From an uncultured Clostridium sp. (GTDB lineage Bacteria > Bacillota > Clostridia > Lachnospirales > Lachnospiraceae), in the NCBI GenBank assembly GCA_937885015.1, contig CALAAS010000007.1:1-40228 (forward strand): a stretch of DNA of 40,228 nucleotides, written 5' to 3'. This document shows, piece by piece, positions 1-7,561 of this stretch; the first letter of the stretch is position 1, and each line of letters begins with the position of its first letter. The notes beneath the pieces were generated by a model. The model was not told the origin of the DNA, ran no database searches, and saw nothing but the letters and a program-made list of their open reading frames with translations. A program made the position numbers and the translations under genes.

Positions 1-110
1 TACGATACTTCGGGAATATCTGCAGTCACTGTAACAAATGTTTGACAAACCTACATTTTTGTACTTTGCCGGGGAGATCCTTGTTTGTAATGTGAGGGCC
101 TTCAGAGAGG

Positions 111-136
111 GGCGGCCTGCAGGAGCGCAGGCCGCC
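111..136. repeat. GC-rich perfect inverted repeat downstream of cotJC
   Basis: A 10-bp perfect inverted repeat (arms GGCGGCCTGC and GCAGGCCGCC at 111-120 and 127-136) with a 6-nt loop lies about 40 bp beyond the cotJC stop on the minus strand. It would form a very stable hairpin in the cotJ transcript. No T-run follows it on either strand, so it is not a standard intrinsic terminator. It may instead be a 3'-end stabiliser or a non-canonical terminator. Nothing else recognisable lies in 1-177. Confidence 0.5.
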
Positions 137-177
137 GGGATACGTCAGATTCTTTGAGTGGGGGTTGATCTTGCCGT

Positions 178-780
178 TTATTTAGTCCGGTCAAATTCGG
201 GGTTAAAGGCATAGAAGTTCCGGCTGTTCAGGTGATCCTGTACATTTCTCAGCGCTTCACCGAAACGCTGGAAATGTACAATCTCTCTTTCTCTAAGGAA
301 ACGGATGGGATCGCAGACATCTGGATCTTTAACGACTCGAAGGATATTGTCATAAGTGGTTCTTGCTTTCTGCTCTGCTGCCATATCTTCGTACAAATCT
401 GTAATGGCATCTCCCTTGGACTGGAATTCACAGGCATTGAAAGGAATTCCGCCAGCGGCCTGCGGCCAGATGGCAGAGGTGTGATCGATATAATAGGGGC
501 CGAAACCAGACTCCACTACTTGTTCCGGCGTCAGATTGCGTGTCAGCTGCTGCACAATAGCAGCAATCATTTCCATATGGGCCAATTCTTCGGTACCGAT
601 GTCCGTCAGAAGGCCTTTTTGCGTGCTGTAGGGCATGGAATACCGCTGGGAAAGATAGCGCATGGATGCACCGATTTCTCCGTCAGGCCCACCGTACTGA
701 CTCATGATAAACTGTGCAATTTTCGGATTTGTCTGTTTGATATTGACTGGATACTGCAGTCTTTTTTCATATCTCCACAT
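178..780 (-). CDS. cotJC: Spore coat protein CotJC, manganese catalase family (copy 1)
   Basis: This 200-residue protein belongs to the ferritin-like manganese catalase family in its short spore-coat form. In Bacillus subtilis CotJC is an inner coat component deposited with CotJA, and the family fold is that of di-manganese enzymes that break down hydrogen peroxide. The expected ligands are visible: E35 in GPDGE, E65 and H68 in TEELAHME, E136 in AAEQKA and H169 in EIVHFQRF. All five are kept, so peroxide-removing activity is possible. It is the last gene of a minus-strand cotJA-cotJB-cotJC operon and follows cotJB by only 3 nt. A paralogue with most residues identical lies at 21546-22166. The family assignment is secure; the role in the coat is inferred from the family. 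Confidence 0.93.
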   Translation of the reverse strand: MWRYEKRLQYPVNIKQTNPKIAQFIMSQYGGPDGEIGASMRYLSQRYSMPYSTQKGLLTDIGTEELAHMEMIAAIVQQLTRNLTPEQVVESGFGPYYIDHTSAIWPQAAGGIPFNACEFQSKGDAITDLYEDMAAEQKARTTYDNILRVVKDPDVCDPIRFLREREIVHFQRFGEALRNVQDHLNSRNFYAFNPEFDRTK

Positions 781-783
781 ATC

Positions 784-1038
784 TTACACCTCCCCTTCCC
801 ACGGCCATTTTCCTGCAGTCCAGGTCCATTCATTCTGGTTGGAAACAGAATCGACCATCAGGGGCCCGTACTGTTTTTCATAGATGTCCATTGCTTCTTT
901 TCGCATTCCGGCAACGTAATGGTAAAAATTCAGTGCGCGGAGGTCAGTGGGATGTGTATCCAGATACAGGAGCACATCGTCCATGGCGAAGCTGGATTCG
1001 TTAATTTTTTTCAGAAGCTGTTTCTGATTTTGATCCAT
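784..1038 (-). CDS. cotJB: Spore coat protein CotJB (copy 1)
   Basis: This small acidic protein of 84 residues matches the CotJB family. Recognisable features are the N-terminal helix (LLKKINESSFAMDDVLLYLD), the DTHP motif that follows it, an ALNFY-type segment, and a C-terminal W-x-W and PWEGE ending typical of the family. Its biochemical function is unknown; in B. subtilis it is encoded with CotJA and CotJC and is linked to spore coat assembly. It starts immediately after the cotJA stop codon, with a GGGAGG ribosome binding site inside the end of cotJA, so translation is probably coupled. The second copy at 22166-22432 has the same DTHP and PWEGG landmarks. Confidence 0.9.
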   Translation of the reverse strand: MDQNQKQLLKKINESSFAMDDVLLYLDTHPTDLRALNFYHYVAGMRKEAMDIYEKQYGPLMVDSVSNQNEWTWTAGKWPWEGEV

Positions 1039-1443
1039 TTATACACACCTCCCCATTACGAACGGAAGATCCAGCGCGGGGAAAATAGTTCCGCGGCGGA
1101 AACCTTCTTCCAGGCTGTAAGGCTGCTGCCACTGCTGACAGGGAACATACCCCATGCCAATGGGGAAACTTCCGGGATTGAAAGTTTTCTGTCCAGAAGG
1201 CGGAGCCGTCTGTTCTATTGGTGAAGGGATTGTTCCTGTCGGCATCATCCCTGGAGTGGTTCCTGCGGAGGGTGTTCCTGCTGTTTGGCAGATGGTTTCT
1301 GTTTGGCAGGTTATGCCGGATGAGGCCATTCCGGCCTGGTAAGTCATTTCTGGAGGTACCGGCATCCAGGGGCGTCTGCCGGATTCCTGTCTGCTTTTGC
1401 AGGAATTCCGAATACCGGAACATGAGTCCTGATAAAATGTCAT
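1039..1443 (-). CDS. cotJA: Spore coat associated protein CotJA with extended N-terminus (copy 1)
   Basis: The last 45 or so residues carry the CotJA signature: YVPCQQWQQPYSLEEGFRRG followed by TIFPALDLPF. The protein is 134 residues, clearly longer than the roughly 80-residue B. subtilis CotJA. The extra N-terminal part is rich in Pro, Thr, Gly, Met and Cys and looks disordered. The ATG at 1443 has an AAAGGAAATA ribosome binding site. It is the first gene of the minus-strand cotJ operon and its stop codon abuts the cotJB start. In Bacillus CotJA is needed to bring CotJC into the coat. The family call rests on the C-terminal motif; the role of the extension is unknown. Confidence 0.85.
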   Translation of the reverse strand: MTFYQDSCSGIRNSCKSRQESGRRPWMPVPPEMTYQAGMASSGITCQTETICQTAGTPSAGTTPGMMPTGTIPSPIEQTAPPSGQKTFNPGSFPIGMGYVPCQQWQQPYSLEEGFRRGTIFPALDLPFVMGRCV

Positions 1444-1473
1444 TATTTATTTCCTTTCTGTTTACTCATACTT

Positions 1474-1482
1474 TATGGTATG
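1474..1482 (-). promoter_or_regulatory. Possible mother-cell sigma -10 element of cotJ operon 1
   Basis: On the minus strand, CATACCATA sits about 31 nt upstream of the cotJA start. It fits the sigma-K -10 pattern CATAnnnTA and resembles the sigma-E -10 pattern. I could not find a convincing -35 at the right distance. The call leans on the knowledge that Bacillus cotJ is expressed in the mother cell under sigma-E. Confidence 0.3.
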
Positions 1483-1540
1483 TAAAACCATGGAAAATGA
1501 CAAAACAGAATTTAGGGAAAGCAGGGGGACTGGCCGTCAG

Positions 1541-2470
1541 CTAGTCGGTAAAGAGGGATTTGGGAGGGATCGTTTCGCGTCGGAATATTTCGGCCAGTGC
1601 ATGGGTTGCCTTGGACCTGTATTCTCCGGAAGGATAGACGAGGGCCAGATCGAGAAAAATTCCGTGATTGCCAATGCGCAGATAACAGACGTCTGGATCA
1701 GAAACAATGCAGGACTGATAGGTAACGGCCAGGCCGATTCCCTGGCGGGCCATGGCTGCAGCCAGGTTGGCAGAGACCATGGTATTTTTTCCGACTGGTT
1801 CCATGCCGCAATTCCGAAATTCGCGGCGTGCGATCCGACCAAGAACCGTACTGGGCGGTCCAAGGATAAATTCAAAGGGAGCGGCATCACAAAAATCGAT
1901 GTGCAGGATATTTCTGTTGTTCGGGCATGGTTTTGCCGCTTTCATAACAGGGTGATTTTTGGTGGCGACGATGAGAATTTCATCGCGAAGGAGCGGTTCC
2001 ACATTATGCTTTAACCGGACAGGCGGAGCTGCAATGAGGGCGATGTCTAAAAGTCCTTCCAGGATCAGGTTTTCCAGTTCCATGCTGTCCTGCTCCCAGA
2101 TCTCCACATGGACATGGGGGTGCTCTCTGCGGAAGCGAGCCAGAACCGGGGGAAGGAGATAGGTACCGCGAAAGGTGCTGATCCCAAGCTTTACGGTTCC
2201 GCCGTTGACTTCTTCAATATCCCAGACTTCACTCTGAGCCAGATGATAGTGCTTTAAGATCTGACGGGCGTGGGAGAGGAATGCCTCGCCGGAGGAGGTG
2301 GGGCGGACGCCTCTGGAAGTCCGCATGAAAATAGGGGTACCAAGTTCTGCTTCAAATACCTGAAGTGCCTGGCTTAAACTGGATTGTGCCATGAACAGTT
2401 TTTCTGCAGCTCTGGATATGCTTCCTTCGTCTGCAATGGTAACAAGATAGTTGAGTTCTTTCAGATCCAT
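1541..2470 (-). CDS. LysR family transcriptional regulator
   Basis: This 309-residue protein has a standard LysR layout. An N-terminal winged helix-turn-helix (residues 1-60, with SISRAAEKLFMAQSSLSQAL as the recognition region) is followed by a linker helix and a periplasmic-binding-protein-like co-inducer domain. The start was set at 2470 (MDLKELNYL) because this is the classic LysR beginning and a GAGGG site lies 5 nt upstream; an in-frame extension to 2629 would add a non-family N-terminus and cover the operator region. It is divergent from a hydrolase-permease-dehydrogenase operon that starts at 2713, so it most likely controls that operon in response to its substrate or an intermediate. 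The effector cannot be predicted from sequence. Confidence 0.92.
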   Translation of the reverse strand: MDLKELNYLVTIADEGSISRAAEKLFMAQSSLSQALQVFEAELGTPIFMRTSRGVRPTSSGEAFLSHARQILKHYHLAQSEVWDIEEVNGGTVKLGISTFRGTYLLPPVLARFRREHPHVHVEIWEQDSMELENLILEGLLDIALIAAPPVRLKHNVEPLLRDEILIVATKNHPVMKAAKPCPNNRNILHIDFCDAAPFEFILGPPSTVLGRIARREFRNCGMEPVGKNTMVSANLAAAMARQGIGLAVTYQSCIVSDPDVCYLRIGNHGIFLDLALVYPSGEYRSKATHALAEIFRRETIPPKSLFTD

Positions 2471-2540
2471 AGGGTCCCTCTTTCTGTGGAAAATGTCTTT
2501 GATGGGATGTTCTTTTTGACAAATGCCATATCTGCCAAGA

Positions 2541-2608
2541 TGATATCGGTTTATCCGATATGAGCTATAAGAAATTTCGTATTTCTCCGATATCTGAAAT
2601 AGTATAAA
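2541..2608. promoter_or_regulatory. Divergent control region with LysR-type operator
   Basis: Within the 242-bp gap between the LysR gene and the 2713 operon there is a palindrome ATATCGG-TTTAT-CCGATAT at 2543-2561. It contains a T-N11-A core as expected for LysR proteins. A third half-site, CCGATAT, recurs at 2587-2593, exactly 32 bp (about three helical turns) from the matching palindrome arm. A -10-like TATAAA follows at 2603-2608 with no good -35, as expected for an activated promoter. Another small inverted repeat (GAAAT-N5-ATTTC, 2571-2585) sits between them. Confidence 0.55.
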
Positions 2609-2712
2609 ATAAAATACGAAGAGAAACAAGGACTTTTGACAACAAGATGACCAAAATGAACTGGTAAAGTAACGGTTCAGGACGGCAGAAAAGATCGAGA
2701 GAGGAGAAGAAG

Positions 2713-3588
2713 ATGGGAAAGCAGTTAATGGAGGGTGTGATTGACATGCATGTACACTCCAATCCGGATTTACGGATTCGGGCGTACGATGACCTGGAGC
2801 TTACGGAGGCCGGGATTCGGGTGGGAGCAAGGGCGATTGTGATCAAAACCCATCAGGGAACGACTATGGATCGGGCATATCTGTGTAATCGTTACAACGA
2901 AAGAGTACACGGCGGAACCAACCATTTTACCATGTATGGAAGCATTACCCTGAACCGGGTAGTGGGAGGTATCAATCCAAAAGCCGTTGATGTGGCGCTT
3001 CGCCTGGGGGCAAAAGTTGTGTGGCTTCCGACGGCCTCTGCCAAAAATCATCTGAAAAAGTTGGGACAGGATCCAAGCCAGGGGGTGGATGTGGTAAAAG
3101 ACGGAAACATTGTTCCGGAGCTGGAAACAGTTTTCTCTCTGATCCGGGATCACAATGCGGTGCTGGGGACAGCCCATGTATCTCCGGAAGAGGCCTTTAT
3201 CGTGGTAGAGGCAGCCAGAAAGGCCGGGGTAAAAAACATTGTTGTTACTCATCCGGAGTGGTGGATTGTGGATATGAGCCTGAAAGATCAGGTAAGGATC
3301 GTGAAGGACTATGATGTGGTGCTGGAGCGCTGTTACGCGCAGAACATGGGCGGAGGAGTTTACAAGAGCAATCTGGCAGACAATACAGCGCTGATCCACG
3401 AGGTGGGATATGAACACGTTCTGGTATCCACCGATGGAGGACAGACCGAGAACCCCAACTGGGAAGTGGCGCTGGAAGAATATATCCAGTACCTGTTGGA
3501 TCATGGGATCCCGAGGGAGCAGGTATACCATATGACCCACACGATCCCGGCACGACTGCTGGGCCTGGAGGAGGAAATGCCATGTTAA
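2713..3588 (+). CDS. DUF6282-type metal-dependent hydrolase-like protein
   Basis: This 291-residue cytosolic protein looks like an amidohydrolase/PHP-type TIM barrel. Near the N-terminus it has DMHVHSNPD, an H-x-H metal motif. Later come the potential ligands GTAHVSPEE, VVTHPEWW and a late Asp in VSTDGG, in the order seen in such enzymes. It resembles the DUF6282 family, for which I know no established reaction. A GAGAGGAG ribosome binding site precedes the ATG. It is first in an operon with a carboxylate permease and a beta-decarboxylating dehydrogenase, overlapping the permease by 7 nt. A role in hydrolysing an amide, lactone or ester precursor before dehydrogenation would fit but is inference only. 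Confidence 0.7.
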   Translation: MGKQLMEGVIDMHVHSNPDLRIRAYDDLELTEAGIRVGARAIVIKTHQGTTMDRAYLCNRYNERVHGGTNHFTMYGSITLNRVVGGINPKAVDVALRLGAKVVWLPTASAKNHLKKLGQDPSQGVDVVKDGNIVPELETVFSLIRDHNAVLGTAHVSPEEAFIVVEAARKAGVKNIVVTHPEWWIVDMSLKDQVRIVKDYDVVLERCYAQNMGGGVYKSNLADNTALIHEVGYEHVLVSTDGGQTENPNWEVALEEYIQYLLDHGIPREQVYHMTHTIPARLLGLEEEMPC

Positions 3589-4895
3589 GCGTACTGATTA
3601 TTTTATCAATTGTAGCAGCCGTGTATCTTGGATACAAAACGAAAATCAATACGGGCCTGTTCTGTATTGTCTTTGCCTATATGATCGGCTGTTTTGGAAT
3701 GGGACTCAAGACAAAGGAACTGATCAGCTTCTGGCCGGTCAGCACCATGTTTGTGATTTTGGCGGTTTCTCTGTTTTATAATTTTGCCGCCATCAATGGA
3801 ACCCTGGAAAAGCTTTCCGCCAGTCTGCTCTATGTCTGCCGGAAAGTGCCGGGCCTTCTGCCGTTCGCTCTGTTTTTTGTAGCAGTAGTGCTGTCTGTGA
3901 TGGGAGCTGCTTATTTTACGGTGCTGGCCTTTCTGGCCCCCATCACACTTCTGATCTGCGAAGAAGCTAAAATGGATAAACTGACCGGAGCAGTGGCCAT
4001 CAACTGTGGTGCGCTGGCCGGAGGAAATTTCCCTACAGCGGCGCTGGGGGTCGTATTCCGCGGACTGATGGATTCTTCTTATGAAGCAGAGTCGGGACTT
4101 GTGATGCCGGACCCCTTCTCTGAAGAAATGATGGTCTTCGGGTATGCCATTATTTTTTCATTGATTTTAATCGCAGTTTTCCGGTTTGGGTTCAAGAGCA
4201 ACCGGAATATCGGAAAGGAAATCACATTTGAAAAGCCGGAAGCTTTTGACAGAAAACAGCGCCTTACGTTGGGACTGATGCTGATCATGATGGCCATTGT
4301 TCTGGTATTTCCCCTTCTGAAACTGGCGATCCCCGGAAATGGATGGATCGCGGGGATAAGCGGGAAGATTGATGTGGGACTGATTGCGATTCTTTTTACG
4401 GTCCTTGCTTTGTTTTTTGACCTGGCACCTCAGAAAGAGGTCATTGCCCGGGTTCCATGGAATACCATTATCATGATTGCCGGAGCTGGCATGTTGATCG
4501 CAGTGGCTGTGGAGGCCGGAACGATTGACGCATTATCAGCCTGGATCGGATCCAATGTTCCGACGCCTCTCGTTCCGCTGGCATTTAGTTTTGTCGGGGC
4601 ATTTATGAGCTTTTTCAGCTCCACCACCGGTGTTGTAGCTCCGGCTCTGTTCCCGCTGATCCCGACCCTGGCGGTTTCGACCGGGTTAAACCCGGCGGCA
4701 CTGTTTACCTGCACGATCCTGGGGGCCCAGAGCAGTGCCATCAGTCCTTTTTCTTCCGGAGGAAGCCTGATCCTTGGCTCCTGCGGCAAGGAGGAAGAGC
4801 GGAATGAACTGTTTAATCGCCTGTTGTTTGTGGCGGTTCCCATCAGCGTTTTGCTCAGTGCTGTATATAATCTGGCAGTTGCTATGATTTTGTGA
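3582..4895 (+). CDS. MatC/SLC13-type (ion transporter superfamily) carboxylate permease
   Basis: This integral membrane protein has 437 residues and about 11-12 hydrophobic segments. The N-terminal third, with INTGLFCIVFAYMIG and later AAINGTLEKL, resembles the MatC dicarboxylate carrier family. The C-terminal half has FFSSTTGVVAPALFPLIP and SSAISPFSSGG, hairpin-loop motifs typical of the ion transporter (IT) superfamily that contains SLC13 and CitM. It probably imports a di- or tricarboxylate with protons or sodium. The ATG lies inside the end of the preceding gene (ATGTTAA overlap), behind GGAGGAAATGCC, showing tight coupling. The substrate is unknown; the neighbouring NAD-dependent hydroxyacid dehydrogenase suggests a hydroxy-dicarboxylate such as malate, tartrate or isocitrate-like acids. 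Confidence 0.8.
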   Translation: MLSVLIILSIVAAVYLGYKTKINTGLFCIVFAYMIGCFGMGLKTKELISFWPVSTMFVILAVSLFYNFAAINGTLEKLSASLLYVCRKVPGLLPFALFFVAVVLSVMGAAYFTVLAFLAPITLLICEEAKMDKLTGAVAINCGALAGGNFPTAALGVVFRGLMDSSYEAESGLVMPDPFSEEMMVFGYAIIFSLILIAVFRFGFKSNRNIGKEITFEKPEAFDRKQRLTLGLMLIMMAIVLVFPLLKLAIPGNGWIAGISGKIDVGLIAILFTVLALFFDLAPQKEVIARVPWNTIIMIAGAGMLIAVAVEAGTIDALSAWIGSNVPTPLVPLAFSFVGAFMSFFSSTTGVVAPALFPLIPTLAVSTGLNPAALFTCTILGAQSSAISPFSSGGSLILGSCGKEEERNELFNRLLFVAVPISVLLSAVYNLAVAMIL

Positions 4896-4937
4896 TAAAT
4901 AGTTTTGCAGTAAATAATTTTGCAACAGGAGGAAAAA

Positions 4938-5957
4938 ATGAACCATACGATTACTGTGTTTCGCGGCGATGGCATCGGACCGGAGCTGGTGGATTGCGTA
5001 CTGACAATTTTAAAAGCGGCGGATGCGCCGCTGGAATATGAGATTTTTGATGTGGGAGAGGCTCAGTGGGAAAAAAGTGGGGAACTGATTCCAAAGGCGG
5101 CATACGATTCCTTTGAGAAGACCCGTGTGCTCTTAAAATCCCCCATTACCACGCCAATCGGAAAAGGGTTCCGTTCTTTAAACGTAACCCTTCGGGGAAA
5201 ATATGACCTGTATGCCAATATAAGGCCGGTCAGATCCAATGCGGCTGTGAAGACACCATTTCCGAATGTGGACATTGTGATTTTCCGTGAAAATACGGAG
5301 GGACTGTATGTGGGAATGGAAGAGGAGATCAATGCTGATACCGTGCATGCCATTAAGATCGTAACCAGAAAGGCCAGTGAGCGGATCGCCAGAGCGGCCT
5401 TTGAATATGCCAGACAGCATGGACGCAAAAAGGTAACCTGCGTCCACAAAGCCAACATCCTGAAAAAGTCTGATGGCATGTTTCTCGGCATATTCCGGGA
5501 GGTGGCAGCGGAATATCCGGAGATTGAGGCAGAGGATAAGATTATTGACAATACCTGTATGCAGCTCGTCATGAATCCGGGGCAGTTTGACGTGATGCTG
5601 ATGCAGAATCTTTATGGCGATGTTTTATCGGATCTGTGCAGCGGTCTGATTGGGGGACTTGGTCTGGTTCCCTCCAGCAATATCGGGAAAGATTATGCCA
5701 TGTTTGAGGCAGTGCATGGAAGCGCTCCGGATATTGCGGGGAAGCACCTGGCCAATCCGACGGCTTTCCTCTGGTCTGCCTGCATGATGCTGGAGTACCT
5801 GGGAGAGTTTGGCTGTGCGGCTTCCATATGTTCGGCGGTGGATCGTGTTCTTAGTGACGGGAAAGCGCTGACCCGGGATCTGCACGGAAGTGCGACCACA
5901 GAGGAGTATGTGGGAGAAATTTTGAAAGCACTGGGGGAGAGATCCACAGTGGCGTAA
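4938..5957 (+). CDS. NAD-type isocitrate/isopropylmalate dehydrogenase family protein
   Basis: A 339-residue beta-decarboxylating dehydrogenase. The N-terminus has GDGIGPELV, and the substrate loop reads RSLNVTLRGKYDLYANIRP, the S-x-N form of isocitrate dehydrogenases rather than the leucine-rich loop of LeuB. IFRENTEGLYVG follows. The catalytic Lys region is CVHKANILKKSDG, the metal aspartates are in LYGDVLSDLCSG, and the cofactor loop is HGSAPDIAGKHLANPTA; the D-I pair there indicates NAD rather than NADP. The start at 4938 follows ACAGGAGG; an upstream in-frame TTG at 4920 would place the ribosome binding site inside the gene. Its place after a permease and a hydrolase-like protein suggests a catabolic tartrate/malate-type or isocitrate-like substrate rather than the TCA cycle. 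Substrate choice is uncertain. Confidence 0.85.
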   Translation: MNHTITVFRGDGIGPELVDCVLTILKAADAPLEYEIFDVGEAQWEKSGELIPKAAYDSFEKTRVLLKSPITTPIGKGFRSLNVTLRGKYDLYANIRPVRSNAAVKTPFPNVDIVIFRENTEGLYVGMEEEINADTVHAIKIVTRKASERIARAAFEYARQHGRKKVTCVHKANILKKSDGMFLGIFREVAAEYPEIEAEDKIIDNTCMQLVMNPGQFDVMLMQNLYGDVLSDLCSGLIGGLGLVPSSNIGKDYAMFEAVHGSAPDIAGKHLANPTAFLWSACMMLEYLGEFGCAASICSAVDRVLSDGKALTRDLHGSATTEEYVGEILKALGERSTVA

Positions 5958-5975
5958 ATTTTGACACTATTTCAT

Positions 5976-6020
5976 AAAAAGGTGGAAATTTGGTGTGAAA
6001 ACATCAAATTCCGCCTTTTT
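5976..6020 (+). terminator. Intrinsic terminator of the LysR-controlled operon
   Basis: AAAAAGGTGGAAATTT pairs with AAATTCCGCCTTTTT across a short loop, ending in five T residues. It lies 19 nt after the dehydrogenase stop codon. The flanking A and T tracts make it potentially bidirectional, but no minus-strand gene needs it. Confidence 0.8.
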
Positions 6021-6024
6021 GCAT

Positions 6025-6052
6025 TTGAAAAAAAGTTAGATAGTGGTATAAT
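6025..6052 (+). promoter_or_regulatory. Sigma-A promoter of the trk operon
   Basis: TTGAAA at 6025-6030 and TATAAT at 6047-6052 are separated by 16 bp. This leaves a 5' leader of about 130 nt before trkA. I see no clear riboswitch fold in the leader by eye, although potassium genes of Firmicutes can carry ydaO/kimA-type elements; this was not demonstrated here. Confidence 0.65.
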
Positions 6053-6191
6053 AGGAGCACTTAATAAGATTTTTAGCGAGTTTAGTGCGAGCCATGCTGT
6101 GCATAATAAAAGCACTTGACTGGGTTTATATTTTGGGCTGTGAACAAGAGGGGAATGTTACCAGCAAAAATATGATACAATGGAGGAGCGT

Positions 6192-7550
6192 ATGAACATT
6201 ATTATTATCGGCTGCGGTAAAGTCGGCATAACTCTGGCGGAACAGTTGGTAAACGAAGATCACAATGTGGTTATGGTGGATACCTCGGCAGAGCGAATGC
6301 AGGTTGTGCCGGAAGATATCGATGCCATTAAGCTGGTTGGAAATGGAGCCAGCATTGCCATTCAGATGGAGGCTGGTATTGAGACAGCGGATATTCTGAT
6401 TGCGGTGACAGGATCTGATGAGATGAACCTGCTCTGCTGTCTGATTGCCCATAAGGCGGGACATTGCCACACCATTGCCAGAGTGAGAAATCCTGTTTAT
6501 AATAATGAATTAAATTTCATTAAAGAGAAATTGGGAATTTCCATGATCATCAATCCGGAACTGGCGGCAGCAACGGAAATTTCGAGGATTCTCCGATTTC
6601 CGTCGGCTATTAAGATTGATACCTTTGCTAAAGGGCGGGTGGAACTTCTGAAGTTTAAAGTAAAACCGGAGTTTAAGCTGGATGGTCTTTCGGTCATGGA
6701 TATCGACAGTCAGCTGCGATGCGATGTTCTGATCAGTGGGGTAGAGCGGGGCGATGAGGTTGCCATTCCGGATGGTAAGTTTGTGATTCGCAACGGCGAT
6801 GTGGTCTCTATCATCGCATCCCCCAGCAATTCAGCAGAATTTTTCCGGAAAATCGGAATTCAGACGAACCAGGTCCGTAATACTATGATTGTGGGCGGTG
6901 GAACAATTGCCTACTACCTGGCCAAACTGCTTTCGGCCATGCACATCCGTGTAAAGATTGTGGAGAAGGATAAAAAGCGCTGTGAGATCCTGTCGGAACT
7001 TCTGCAGGAGGCCTTGATTATCAATGGAGACGGGACGGATCGCCGCCTTTTAATGGAAGAGGGGATGACGACCACAGAGGCTTTTGTAACTTTGACTAAT
7101 ATGGATGAGGAAAATGTATTTCTGGCGCTTTTTGCCAAGGAAAATTCTGAGGCAAAGCTGATTACCAAGGTCAATCGGATTGCTTTTGATGAACTGATCA
7201 GTAAATTAGATTTGGGAAGCTTGATATATCCCAAATACATTACTGCGGATTATATTCTCCAGTATGTCCGTGCCATGCAAAATACCATCGGGTGCAATGT
7301 GGAGACTCTGTATCATATTATGGACAGCCGTGCCGAGGCACTGGAGTTTGTGATTCGCGAGGAGTCGGAGGTAACGGGAATTCCGCTGATGAATATCAGT
7401 TTGAAGAAGAACCTTCTGATCGGCTGCATCAATCGTGGAGGAGAGGTGCATATTCCGAGAGGACAAGACTGTATCCAGAAAGGGGATACAGTAATTGTTG
7501 TTACCAGCCAGAAAGGTCTTCGTGACATCCGTGATATTTTGAAGAAATAA
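6192..7550 (+). CDS. trkA: Trk system potassium uptake protein TrkA
   Basis: A 452-residue cytosolic regulatory subunit of the Trk/Ktr potassium channel. It has the two-fold TrkA layout: RCK domain 1 with a nucleotide-binding GCGKVGITLAEQL near residue 8 and a TrkA-C domain, then RCK domain 2 with VGGGTIAYYLAKLL near residue 238 and a second TrkA-C domain. Acidic residues ending the second beta strands (MVDTS and VEKDK) suit NAD(H) or nucleotide binding. The start was set at 6192, where GGAGG lies at the right distance; the in-frame ATG at 6180 would put the ribosome binding site inside the gene. The stop is 11 nt before trkH, so the two are one operon and gate potassium uptake together. Confidence 0.95.
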   Translation: MNIIIIGCGKVGITLAEQLVNEDHNVVMVDTSAERMQVVPEDIDAIKLVGNGASIAIQMEAGIETADILIAVTGSDEMNLLCCLIAHKAGHCHTIARVRNPVYNNELNFIKEKLGISMIINPELAAATEISRILRFPSAIKIDTFAKGRVELLKFKVKPEFKLDGLSVMDIDSQLRCDVLISGVERGDEVAIPDGKFVIRNGDVVSIIASPSNSAEFFRKIGIQTNQVRNTMIVGGGTIAYYLAKLLSAMHIRVKIVEKDKKRCEILSELLQEALIINGDGTDRRLLMEEGMTTTEAFVTLTNMDEENVFLALFAKENSEAKLITKVNRIAFDELISKLDLGSLIYPKYITADYILQYVRAMQNTIGCNVETLYHIMDSRAEALEFVIREESEVTGIPLMNISLKKNLLIGCINRGGEVHIPRGQDCIQKGDTVIVVTSQKGLRDIRDILKK

Positions 7551-7561
7551 GGAGCCTTATC

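Noticed and set aside
232..1224. Long plus-strand open frame (330 codons) across the cotJ operon
   Set aside because: It is antisense to three well supported cotJ genes, has no family motifs and no ribosome binding site.
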